This document shows, one piece after another, positions 5,088-9,862 of a stretch of 9,862 nucleotides of DNA. Each line of letters opens with the position of its first letter. Position 1 is the first letter of the stretch. The stretch is from JAYZVT01 sp050248375 (GTDB taxonomy: Bacteria; Pseudomonadota; Alphaproteobacteria; Rhizobiales; Methyloligellaceae). The stretch is from contig JBFWSL010000144.1 in the NCBI GenBank assembly GCA_050248375.1, forward strand, positions 1-9,862. The letters are read 5' to 3'. A model generated the notes under the pieces. That model saw only the letters and a program-made list of their open reading frames with translations. It made no database searches and was not told the origin of the DNA. The position numbers and the translations under genes are program-made.

Positions 5088-5726
5088 ATGGGCGTCCTGC
5101 AAGCCAGGCTGATGTTCGTTGCGTTTCTGGGAGTGGCATTCGCCATTTCCTACAACGCCCTCTATTTGCAGAAGGGTCCCCAGTCCCGTTCGCAGGCGGG
5201 CGCTTCCGGCACCACGGCATCGGTGCCGCGGCCATCTCCCGCCCCGGAAAAACCCAAAGCCGCCGCGCCGTCGCGTCCTTCCGCGCCGGTGGAGACCGTG
5301 CGCGCGCTCCAGCGCGAGCTGGTTGTGCGTGGCTATGACGCCGGCATTGCGGATGGGGTCGCGGGATTGATGACCCGGGCGGCGATCATGGCCTACCAGT
5401 ACGACAACAAGCTCGCCATGACGGGGGAGCCGGGCGAGGCTCTGCTCAAGCGCGTCCTGCTCGGCGCCAGTTCGGGGGCCGACAAGCTGGACGGCGAGAT
5501 TCCGCCCGAGACGGTCGCACTCATCAAGGGTGTCCAGCAGATGCTCTCCAACATGGGCTATTCGCCGGGTGCCATCGACGGCATTTTCGGCAACGCCACC
5601 AGCAGCGCCATCGAGGTTTTCGAGAAGGAGCGCGGCATGAAGCCCAAGGGCCGCATCTCCGGCGAGCTGCTGAAGGAGTTGATGCACGTGACTGGCGCCA
5701 AGCTCTCCGCGCTTTCCGTCCAATAG
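5088..5726 (+). CDS. Membrane-anchored protein with two peptidoglycan-binding (PG_binding_1) domains
   Basis: Predicted 212 aa. One N-terminal hydrophobic segment (residues about 8-23) with no obvious cleavage site suggests an inner-membrane anchor. A Pro/Ala-rich linker (about 30-68) follows, then two PG_binding_1 repeats. Repeat 1 is at 69-124 (VRALQRELVVRGYDAGIADG and MTRAAIMAYQ); repeat 2 is at 143-200 (IKGVQQMLSNMGYSPGAIDG, IFGNATSSAIEVFE). These domains normally bind cell-wall peptides. No catalytic domain is present, so it is a wall-binding or scaffold protein and not itself a hydrolase. The ATG at 5088 is the first possible start, since TGA precedes it in frame; its ribosome site is weak. 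It lies 113 bp after the kinase and 45 bp before DUF1491 on the same strand. Co-transcription with the latter is likely. The specific role is unknown. Confidence 0.9.
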   Translation: MGVLQARLMFVAFLGVAFAISYNALYLQKGPQSRSQAGASGTTASVPRPSPAPEKPKAAAPSRPSAPVETVRALQRELVVRGYDAGIADGVAGLMTRAAIMAYQYDNKLAMTGEPGEALLKRVLLGASSGADKLDGEIPPETVALIKGVQQMLSNMGYSPGAIDGIFGNATSSAIEVFEKERGMKPKGRISGELLKELMHVTGAKLSALSVQ

Positions 5727-5727
5727 C

Positions 5728-5739
5728 GCAACGGCCGGC
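5728..5739 (+). repeat. GCAACGGCCGGC repeat, copy 1 (after a stop codon)
   Basis: This 12-mer starts 2 nt after the TAG of the peptidoglycan-binding gene. An identical 12-mer (7371-7382) begins directly after the TAG of the lipoprotein gene. In this copy it overlaps the palindrome CGGCCGGCCG (5732-5741). It may be a 3'-end element or a coincidence of GC-rich sequence. Confidence 0.3.
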
Positions 5740-5754
5740 CGCAAGGCGGGCTGA

Positions 5755-5781
5755 ATGAGTTATCTTTCGCTATGCGACTGA
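5755..5781 (+). other. Eight-codon open frame overlapping the DUF1491 start
   Basis: ATG at 5755 opens a frame of eight sense codons (MSYLSLCD) that stops at 5779-5781, eight bases past the DUF1491 ATG at 5772. AAGGCGGG lies just upstream (5743-5750), while DUF1491 itself has no good ribosome site. It could couple translation of DUF1491, or be chance. Confidence 0.25.
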
Positions 5782-6119
5782 AGTCTTCCATCTGGGTCAT
5801 GGCTTTTCTCCGGCAGTGCGCCTCCGCCGGCGCCACGGCCGTCGTCGCGCGCAAAGGCCAGGAGTCCGCCGGCGCCGTTTTCATAAAGGTGATCCGCCGC
5901 GACCGGCGCGTCGCGCTGTTCGGGCCGGCGCCCGCCGGGCAGGAGAGTCCCGACGGCGACCGTCTCTTCTGCGCCTGCCTGAAAGAGGATTGGCTGCCGG
6001 AAGCCGACGCGGATGCCTATATCGAGCGTCAGGGCAGGTTCGATCCGGACTTCTGGCTGGTCGAGGTGGAGGACCGCGAGGGGCGTCATTTCCTCGGCGG
6101 GCGTCTGACCGTTCCCTGA
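5772..6119 (+). CDS. DUF1491 family protein
   Basis: Predicted 115 aa, cytosolic, with no signal or membrane segment. It covers the whole family length and order: MRLKSSIWVMAFLRQCASAG at the start, ESAGAVFIKVIRRD (31-44), LFGPAP (49-54), and the terminal RFDPDFWLVEVED (89-101). This is a small alphaproteobacterial protein of unknown function, commonly near peptidoglycan-binding genes in these genomes as I recall; here it lies 45 bp downstream of one. The start at 5772 gives the family N-terminus exactly. Upstream there is only a short overlapping frame with its own purine-rich sequence. A 5-bp-stem hairpin begins at the base after the stop. Confidence 0.9.
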   Translation: MRLKSSIWVMAFLRQCASAGATAVVARKGQESAGAVFIKVIRRDRRVALFGPAPAGQESPDGDRLFCACLKEDWLPEADADAYIERQGRFDPDFWLVEVEDREGRHFLGGRLTVP

Positions 6120-6132
6120 CCGGATATTCCGG
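6120..6132 (+). terminator. CCGGA-TAT-TCCGG hairpin directly after the DUF1491 stop
   Basis: A 5-bp perfect stem (6120-6124 / 6128-6132) with a 3-nt loop starts right after the TGA. A CCTTTCT follows at 6138-6144, too far for a classical terminator. The arms equal those after the kinase stop. Confidence 0.35.
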
Positions 6133-6153
6133 CGGGCCTTTCTGGCACCGGAA

Positions 6154-6172
6154 TTAGCGGTTTCTTAACCAT
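6154..6172 (+). promoter_or_regulatory. CtrA-box-like element (TTAG-N7-TTAACCAT)
   Basis: TTAG at 6154-6157, seven bases, then TTAA at 6165-6168 match the CtrA consensus TTAA-N7-TTAA at 7 of 8 fixed positions. The right half extends to TTAACCAT, a form often seen at alphaproteobacterial CtrA sites. It lies about 100 bp before the ATG of the small protein at 6270, in a 150-bp gap that otherwise holds only the post-stop hairpin. Direct CtrA control is inferred, not shown. Confidence 0.4.
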
Positions 6173-6257
6173 AACGATCCCTAGAATGGACAGCCGGGGA
6201 AAGGCCCGGAGGTCCCACAGGCGGCGAATCGGCGAATTCGCGGACCGCCGCAGGGCG

Positions 6258-6265
6258 AGAGAGGA
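6258..6265 (+). promoter_or_regulatory. Ribosome site AGAGAGGA fixing the start at 6270
   Basis: A strong purine-rich Shine-Dalgarno ends 4 nt before the ATG at 6270. The in-frame ATG at 6186 lacks one and would add 28 Arg-rich residues, so the shorter product is preferred. Confidence 0.6.
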
Positions 6266-6269
6266 TCAC

Positions 6270-6479
6270 ATGGTCAGAATCCTTGAATTCAGGCCGAGGG
6301 AAAGCTGGGGCGGACCGCGCCGGCCGGACTCGACCGCGGGAAATGTCCGCCGCAATCAGGCGGAGATCATCATCTTCCCGGGGGTCCGGATCGAGAGAAA
6401 GCCGGCGGACGACGGTGGCGGCGACACGCCGAGCCCCTACATCGGCCGCGCACGCAGCCCGGCTCAAGGCAAGAAATAG
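6270..6479 (+). CDS. Small hypothetical protein with an FPGVRIER motif
   Basis: Predicted 69 aa, basic and soluble, with no membrane segment. It begins MVRILEFRPRE and carries AEIIIFPGVRIER at residues about 39-51. Short alphaproteobacterial proteins with an N-terminal EFRPR and a central EI-hydrophobic-F-P/T-GVR-x-ER core are familiar to me as conserved hypotheticals, but no function is known. The C-terminus is Gly/Ser/Lys-rich and probably disordered. The strong ribosome site at 6258-6265 supports translation. It follows the CtrA-like box and precedes the lipoprotein by 36 nt, so the two may be co-transcribed. Confidence 0.72.
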   Translation: MVRILEFRPRESWGGPRRPDSTAGNVRRNQAEIIIFPGVRIERKPADDGGGDTPSPYIGRARSPAQGKK

Positions 6480-6501
6480 TCGTCCTCCGTTCAGGTTGCG
6501 T

Positions 6502-6507
6502 AGGTGG
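6502..6507 (+). promoter_or_regulatory. Ribosome site AGGTGG for the lipoprotein start at 6516
   Basis: AGGTGG stands 8 nt before the ATG at 6516, good spacing. A GTG at 6504 inside this motif is in the same frame and would add 4 residues; AGGTT at 6493-6497 could serve it, so the choice is not certain. Confidence 0.5.
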
Positions 6508-6515
6508 CAAGACTC

Positions 6516-7370
6516 ATGGCCAACGCGTCTCTCCCTTCGTGCCACCAGTCGTGCCGCCCGCCGGTTTCGGCCTGGGCGCGGATCGCCCGCCTCGTGCCTC
6601 TTCTCCCCTTCGCTTTCCTGCTGGGCGCCTGCAGCATGGAAGGGGACCTTGGCCGTCCCAAGCCCCGTCTGCTCTTTGGAAGCATCGGCGAGCAATGGTG
6701 GACCAGCGATGTTCCTCCCGTCTATCGCCATTCCGACTTCGGGCTGACGCCTGACGAGAAGGAGATGCGCGAGACGGCGTTCCGGTTGCGCACGCTCGCT
6801 TTCAAGCCGAGGCCCATCGGCATCTCTGAGACCACCGAGACCAGCTATGCGGATTACCTGACCGCCCAGGGACACACCTTCGGACCCTCGCGCATGGCGA
6901 AGATCGATCACGATCTTCATTCCGACCATCTTTCGCTGACCCTGTTCGGCCAGGCCGCGCGGCGCGTGCTCGAGCAGGACCGTCACAGGCTCGGCTCCAT
7001 GCACCAGGTCCGGCCTTATGTAAGCTTCCTCGACAAGCAGAACGCGCGCGCCCGCATGCAGGAAAACCATGCCTTCGTCGAGGGCACGTTCCAGGACATG
7101 GAGCGCAAGGTGATGAGCTACCAGTATGCGATCGACCGCACGCGCATCGAGACGCCGGGCGTGACCCCGGTTTCCGTGGAGGGGTCGCTGAGTCACCTGC
7201 GGGATCGCCTGGCCTCGCTGCACTACGAGCTGGCCCAGGCTTACGAGCTGGCCCTCAACATTCACGTCTACGCGACCGCGGCGCCCCAGCCCGTCGCCGC
7301 GGAAGGCCCTTACTCCCTCAAGCCGCCGGGCGGCGTGAAGGTTTATCCGCAGGCTCGCCCCTACAAGTAG
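6516..7370 (+). CDS. Predicted lipoprotein, Rhizobiales hypothetical family
   Basis: Predicted 284 aa. The N-terminus is an unusually long basic leader (about 26 residues) before the hydrophobic LVPLLPFAFLLGAC. The lipobox is LGAC with Cys39; Ser at +2 suggests outer-membrane sorting by the usual rule. The mature part starts MEGDLGRPKP and contains FGLTPDEKEMRETAFRLR (79-96), SRMAKIDHDLHSDHL (about 125-139), and an alpha-helical second half (about 140-260) with ENHAFVEGTFQDMERKVMSYQYAIDR. This resembles a conserved Hyphomicrobiales lipoprotein with a GDFGR-type start that I recall without a known function. It is mostly helical and charged, with no enzyme motif. It lies 36 nt after the small FPGVR protein and converges on the DUF1254 gene with 18 bp between stops. 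Confidence 0.8.
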   Translation: MANASLPSCHQSCRPPVSAWARIARLVPLLPFAFLLGACSMEGDLGRPKPRLLFGSIGEQWWTSDVPPVYRHSDFGLTPDEKEMRETAFRLRTLAFKPRPIGISETTETSYADYLTAQGHTFGPSRMAKIDHDLHSDHLSLTLFGQAARRVLEQDRHRLGSMHQVRPYVSFLDKQNARARMQENHAFVEGTFQDMERKVMSYQYAIDRTRIETPGVTPVSVEGSLSHLRDRLASLHYELAQAYELALNIHVYATAAPQPVAAEGPYSLKPPGGVKVYPQARPYK

Positions 7371-7382
7371 GCAACGGCCGGC
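7371..7382 (+). repeat. GCAACGGCCGGC repeat, copy 2 (after a stop codon)
   Basis: Identical to the 12-mer at 5728-5739 and placed directly after the lipoprotein TAG. It occupies most of the 18-bp gap between this stop and the convergent DUF1254 stop. Confidence 0.3.
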
Positions 7383-7388
7383 GGAACG

Positions 7389-7961
7389 CTACTGCCGTAC
7401 CCTGTCGATGCCGGAGATATCGCGGCTGCACGTCGCGCGCTGCAGGGCGGATTCGGTTCGGTCCTTGTGGGAGGGTCCGGGCAGGGGGGCCCGCACAACG
7501 GCGATGCCGCGCGGCTCGGGCGAACTGATCACCACGACGTCCTCGATTTCGTCGAGAACGCTCGCGCCCACCTCGATCTCGGCCTCCTCCTTCTTGGCGA
7601 TGATGAAGTCGATCTTGTTGCGCTTAAGGTCGTTGCCCGTGATCGTGTAGAAGTTGGCCCCCGACAGCGTGTAGAAGGCGACCACCCACAGGTCCTCCTC
7701 GATCTCGGTGCTGAGCCGCACCGGGCCGTCCCGGACATCGAAGCGGCATACCGCGTAGCGGATGTCCGGCGCCATCAGCGGCAGGCTCTGCTGCTCGGGA
7801 GTGGCGGGAGGCAGCACCAGCATCTTGTTGGCCTCCGTGAGCGACAGCAGTTGCGTGGCCGCGTTCTGCGGCGCGAAGGCCGGCAGCGCGAATACGGTGG
7901 CGATGTGGATGATCCCTGCCAGCACCAGGGTCGCCAGCCCTATGGTCCACCAGTTCCTCAT
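7389..7961 (-). CDS. DUF1254 domain-containing membrane protein
   Basis: Predicted 190 aa. One N-terminal membrane segment (residues about 6-28), then a likely periplasmic DUF1254-type domain: MAPDIRYAVCRFDVRDGPVR (63-82), LWVVAFYTLSGANFYTITGND (91-111), then an acidic VGASVLDEIEDVVVISSPEPRGI region (about 131-153). The first codon ATG overlaps the last codon of the DUF1214 gene as ATGA (7958-7961), a strong sign of translational coupling. A possible ribosome site AGGA lies 10 nt upstream, within the DUF1214 gene. In many bacteria DUF1254 and DUF1214 occur in one long protein; here they are separate, short, each with its own anchor, and DUF1214 comes first. Function is unknown. The C-terminal 30 residues are polar and unconserved-looking, with a lone Cys. 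Confidence 0.87.
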   Translation of the reverse strand: MRNWWTIGLATLVLAGIIHIATVFALPAFAPQNAATQLLSLTEANKMLVLPPATPEQQSLPLMAPDIRYAVCRFDVRDGPVRLSTEIEEDLWVVAFYTLSGANFYTITGNDLKRNKIDFIIAKKEEAEIEVGASVLDEIEDVVVISSPEPRGIAVVRAPLPGPSHKDRTESALQRATCSRDISGIDRVRQ

Positions 7962-8542
7962 TCGCAGCGCGTCCTCCTGATTTCCGGCAGGGTCCAGTCG
8001 TCCGTTACGGGACGGCCTGAAGTGCTGGTTGGATGTGGGCCGAAGACTCTCAGGACAAGCTGCATGCGCCGGGCTTCGCCCGAAGGAAGCCAGTTGCCGG
8101 ACCGTGCGCTGTGCGAGATGACGACGCGGAACGAGCCGTCCGTGTTGCTCACCGCTTCCGACTTGTTGAATGAGTGGCGCTCGGCCTTGTTCGGAATCAG
8201 CCTGCCTTCCAGGTCGTAGACGGCGAGGGACCACCAGTTGCCCTCGAACCGTCCGCCACTGATCTCGTATTCGCACTGTCCCCGCAGCGGCTCGCCTTCG
8301 TCGTCCGCCCGGGCGAAGAAATACATGGCATTGGTGGACGTGATCGGCAGCCGTCCCGACCGCGCCACGTGCGCCATCGTGTAGGGGTCCGCCTTGGGAT
8401 TGCCGGCGGCCAGCCAGACCGACCACGGTCCGTAACGCGCCGTGGTGAGGGGCGAGCCTTCCACGATCATGTACCACCCCGAGCCCAGTCCGAGCACGAG
8501 CGCGGCGACGAACATCGCGACGAATGTCAGGAGAGATCGCAA
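7958..8542 (-). CDS. DUF1214 domain-containing membrane protein
   Basis: Predicted 194 aa. A hydrophobic N-terminal segment (residues about 4-27) is followed by a probable periplasmic DUF1214 domain: KADPYTMAHVARSGRLP (50-66), Cys90 in GQCEYEISGG, GNWWSLAVYD (101-110), then the C-terminal signature GNWLPSGEARRMQLVLRVFGP (149-169). The start is assigned to TTG at 8542, which gives a natural MRSLL start to the membrane segment; the next ATG, at 8515, falls inside it. The gene overlaps the DUF1254 gene by 4 bp and lies 95 bp after the PBP gene on the same strand. In that gap are a perfect TTGACA on the minus strand (8610-8605), without a good -10, and a small hairpin (8575-8590). It could therefore be read from the PBP transcript or its own promoter. 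Confidence 0.87.
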   Translation of the reverse strand: MRSLLTFVAMFVAALVLGLGSGWYMIVEGSPLTTARYGPWSVWLAAGNPKADPYTMAHVARSGRLPITSTNAMYFFARADDEGEPLRGQCEYEISGGRFEGNWWSLAVYDLEGRLIPNKAERHSFNKSEAVSNTDGSFRVVISHSARSGNWLPSGEARRMQLVLRVFGPHPTSTSGRPVTDDWTLPEIRRTRCE

Positions 8543-8574
8543 GGGCCCCGCTCAGCTCAGTCGAAAATCGGATC

Positions 8575-8590
8575 GGGCCACAAACGGCCC
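8575..8590 (-). terminator. Weak hairpin between the PBP and DUF1214 genes
   Basis: GGGCC (8575-8579) and GGCCC (8586-8590) form a 5-bp stem with a 6-nt loop. On the minus strand a TTTT (8566-8563) follows 8 nt later. It may partly end PBP transcription, but the T-run is distant. Confidence 0.25.
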
Positions 8591-8604
8591 CTTGGCGCGG
8601 CTTT

Positions 8605-8610
8605 TGTCAA
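8605..8610 (-). promoter_or_regulatory. TTGACA -35-like hexamer before the DUF1214 gene
   Basis: A consensus TTGACA is read on the minus strand, about 63 bp upstream of the TTG start. The position 17 bp on reads CCGTTT, a poor -10, so the promoter call is tentative. Confidence 0.25.
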
Positions 8611-8637
8611 GACGGGCACGGGCAGCGGCGGCTTGGC

Positions 8638-9862
8638 TCAGCGCGACAGGTTCGCGCGCTGGTCCGGGGAAGCACCGGCCTGTGCCGGGCCGTCGTCCCC
8701 GGGCCTTGTCGCACTCGCGCCCTTCCGGGTAGCACCGGCCTGCTGGGGCTCGACCGGTTCCAGCCTGCGTTGTGAGGCTTCCTTCAGCCTGGCTGCCAGC
8801 GTCTCGAGCGCCTTGCGGGTGTCGGCGGAAAGCTTGCGCGGATTGTTCGCCGCCGCCGGTGCCGTGGAGGCGAAGCTGCGCTGCAGCGATTCGAGCCGTT
8901 GCTGCTCCGCGATCTGCTCGGGATGCGGCTGCAGGCCCGGAATGACCGGTATGTTGTGGTTGGTATGGGCGAAGACCATGTAATCCTTCCACGTCCCCGC
9001 TGGCAGGCTGCCGCCCGTCACCCGCGCCATGGGCGTGAAGTTGTCGTTCCCGAACCAGACGCCGGTGACATACTGGCCGGTGAAGCCCATGAACCAGGCG
9101 TCGCGGAAACTGGAACTGGTGCCCGTCTTGCCGACGGCGGAGGTGAAGTCCAGTTGCGCGCGCCGGCCCGTGCCGCTGGTCACCACCAGGGCCAGCATGC
9201 GGTTCAGTTCCTCGACCTTCTCGCGGGGGAACACCTGCACCCGGGCAGGGGCGTCGCGCTCGCGGGAATAGACCAGCTCGCCGCGCGAATTGTGAATCTC
9301 CTCGATGGCGTAGGGTTTCACGGACAGCCCGCCGCTGGCGAACACCGCGTAACCGCCCGTATGGGAGAGCGGCGTGATGCCGGTGTCCCCAAGCGCCATC
9401 GAGCAGGTCTTCTGAACCCCGGAGATGCCTGCCTTGGCGACGGTGTCGAGCACTTTCTCGCGTCCGACCTGGAGCGAGAGTTTCACCGCGACCGTGTTGA
9501 TCGACCGCATGAGCGCGTCCTGCACGCGCATGCTGCCGCTGAAGCCGCCCGAATAGTTACGCGGCGACCAGCGCCCGCAGCCCACCGGCCCATCCACCAC
9601 CACGCTGTCGGCTCTGTACCCGTTCATCAGCGCGGTGAGATAGACATAGGGCTTGAACGAGGAGCCGGGCTGGCGCAGCGCGTGGCTGGCGCGGTTGAAC
9701 TGGCTGTCGCCGTAGTCCTTGCCTCCGACCAGCGCGCGCACCGCGCCGTCGGTCTCCATGGACACCAGCGCCGCCTGGTCCGCATGGCGTGCGCGGCCTT
9801 CGCGCCGAAGGGTGTTCTGCACCGCCTGGTCCGCGGCCTTCTGGAGATTCGTGTCGACGGTG
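8638..9862 (-). CDS. Class A penicillin-binding protein, transpeptidase half (5' part outside window)
   Basis: The last 407 residues are visible; the start and the glycosyltransferase domain lie beyond the right edge. The product crosslinks peptidoglycan in the periplasm. Visible order: VDTNLQKAADQAV, the stretch that normally precedes the transpeptidase; QAALVSME and VRALVGGKDY; SSFK with the nucleophile Ser (codon 9661-9663); SIN of the second motif (codons from 9504); KTG (codons from 9129) followed by TSSSFRDAWFMGF. All three catalytic motifs are intact. Only about 15 residues separate the pre-domain motif from the transpeptidase, so the OB-type insertion of classical PBP1a is absent; it is a shorter class A PBP and not a PBP1a orthologue. 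The C-terminus (last 110 residues) is a Gln/Ala/Pro/Arg-rich, probably disordered tail with a short repeat. It may head a minus-strand operon with DUF1214 and DUF1254. Confidence 0.94.
   Translation of the reverse strand, partial: TVDTNLQKAADQAVQNTLRREGRARHADQAALVSMETDGAVRALVGGKDYGDSQFNRASHALRQPGSSFKPYVYLTALMNGYRADSVVVDGPVGCGRWSPRNYSGGFSGSMRVQDALMRSINTVAVKLSLQVGREKVLDTVAKAGISGVQKTCSMALGDTGITPLSHTGGYAVFASGGLSVKPYAIEEIHNSRGELVYSRERDAPARVQVFPREKVEELNRMLALVVTSGTGRRAQLDFTSAVGKTGTSSSFRDAWFMGFTGQYVTGVWFGNDNFTPMARVTGGSLPAGTWKDYMVFAHTNHNIPVIPGLQPHPEQIAEQQRLESLQRSFASTAPAAANNPRKLSADTRKALETLAARLKEASQRRLEPVEPQQAGATRKGASATRPGDDGPAQAGASPDQRANLSR
8671..8742. repeat. In-frame 12-bp direct repeat in the PBP tail
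   Basis: AGCACCGGCCTG occurs at 8671-8682 and 8731-8742, exactly 60 bp apart, so both copies are in the same reading frame and encode QAGA in the disordered tail. This suggests a small internal duplication, but it is too short to be sure. Confidence 0.35.

Noticed and set aside
3115..5235. A 2.1-kb open frame on the minus strand across the whole kinase gene
   Set aside because: It is exactly antisense to an intact histidine kinase with all catalytic boxes. Its translation is low-complexity Arg/Ala/Gly/His/Asp-rich and matches no family; open antisense frames are expected at high GC.
7338..7352. TTATCCGCA, one mismatch from a DnaA box
   Set aside because: It lies inside the lipoprotein coding sequence, encoding Tyr-Pro-Gln in the reading frame, with no companion boxes nearby.
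7389..8477. 362-codon minus-strand frame beginning at 8477
   Set aside because: Its first 172 codons overlap the DUF1214 gene in another frame and have no domain. The real DUF1254 start is the ATG at 7961, which overlaps the DUF1214 stop.
1..9862. Mobile elements, CRISPR arrays, toxin-antitoxin or defence systems
   Set aside because: No transposase, integrase, terminal repeats, regularly spaced repeats or recognisable toxin, nuclease or defence protein is visible on either strand.

Overview
The window looks like a chromosomal stretch of a GC-rich alphaproteobacterium, most likely in the order Hyphomicrobiales (Rhizobiales). The evidence is the gene set: a stand-alone DnaA domain IV protein, DUF6456, an orphan SufE, DUF5330, a DivJ/PleC-type PAS histidine kinase, DUF1491, a small FPGVR-motif protein, a short Rhizobiales-type lipoprotein and a DUF1214/DUF1254 pair. 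No database search was possible, so all family names come from recognised motifs. I see no transposase, integrase, phage gene, CRISPR array, tRNA or rRNA. This is mostly core-like housekeeping and envelope sequence, not an obvious genomic island.

Layout. Positions 1-1464 (+): an AT-richer leader with a dyad and a DnaA-box-like site, then the DnaA-domain-IV-only protein (183-608), overlapped by a DUF6456 gene (595-1464). On the minus strand are SufE (1474-1956), which meets DUF6456 tail to tail 9 bp apart, and the DUF5330 anchored protein (2229-2609). Between 2610 and 3159 there is no convincing gene, but there are a tandem operator-like repeat, a 130-bp island of 24% GC with phased repeats, and a terminator-like hairpin flanked by A and T runs. 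On the plus strand from 3160 to 7370 are the histidine kinase, a double peptidoglycan-binding-domain protein, DUF1491, the 69-aa FPGVR-motif protein (preceded by a CtrA-box-like element) and a lipoprotein. From 7389 to the right edge, on the minus strand, are DUF1254 and DUF1214 membrane-anchored proteins whose start and stop overlap by 4 bp. Upstream of them is the transpeptidase half of a class A penicillin-binding protein, cut by the window end.

How the genes may fit together. Several products face the envelope: the kinase, the peptidoglycan-binding protein, DUF5330, the lipoprotein, DUF1214/1254 and the PBP. The kinase belongs to the DivJ/PleC family that controls cell-cycle progression through DivK and CtrA in alphaproteobacteria, so a CtrA-like box about 1.2 kb downstream of it is suggestive but unproven. 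The least understood part is the pair formed by the solo DnaA domain IV protein and DUF6456. They are translationally overlapped and likely co-expressed, and the first carries Arg where DnaA has a base-contacting His. Regulatory calls in this window are motif-based inferences with low to moderate confidence.
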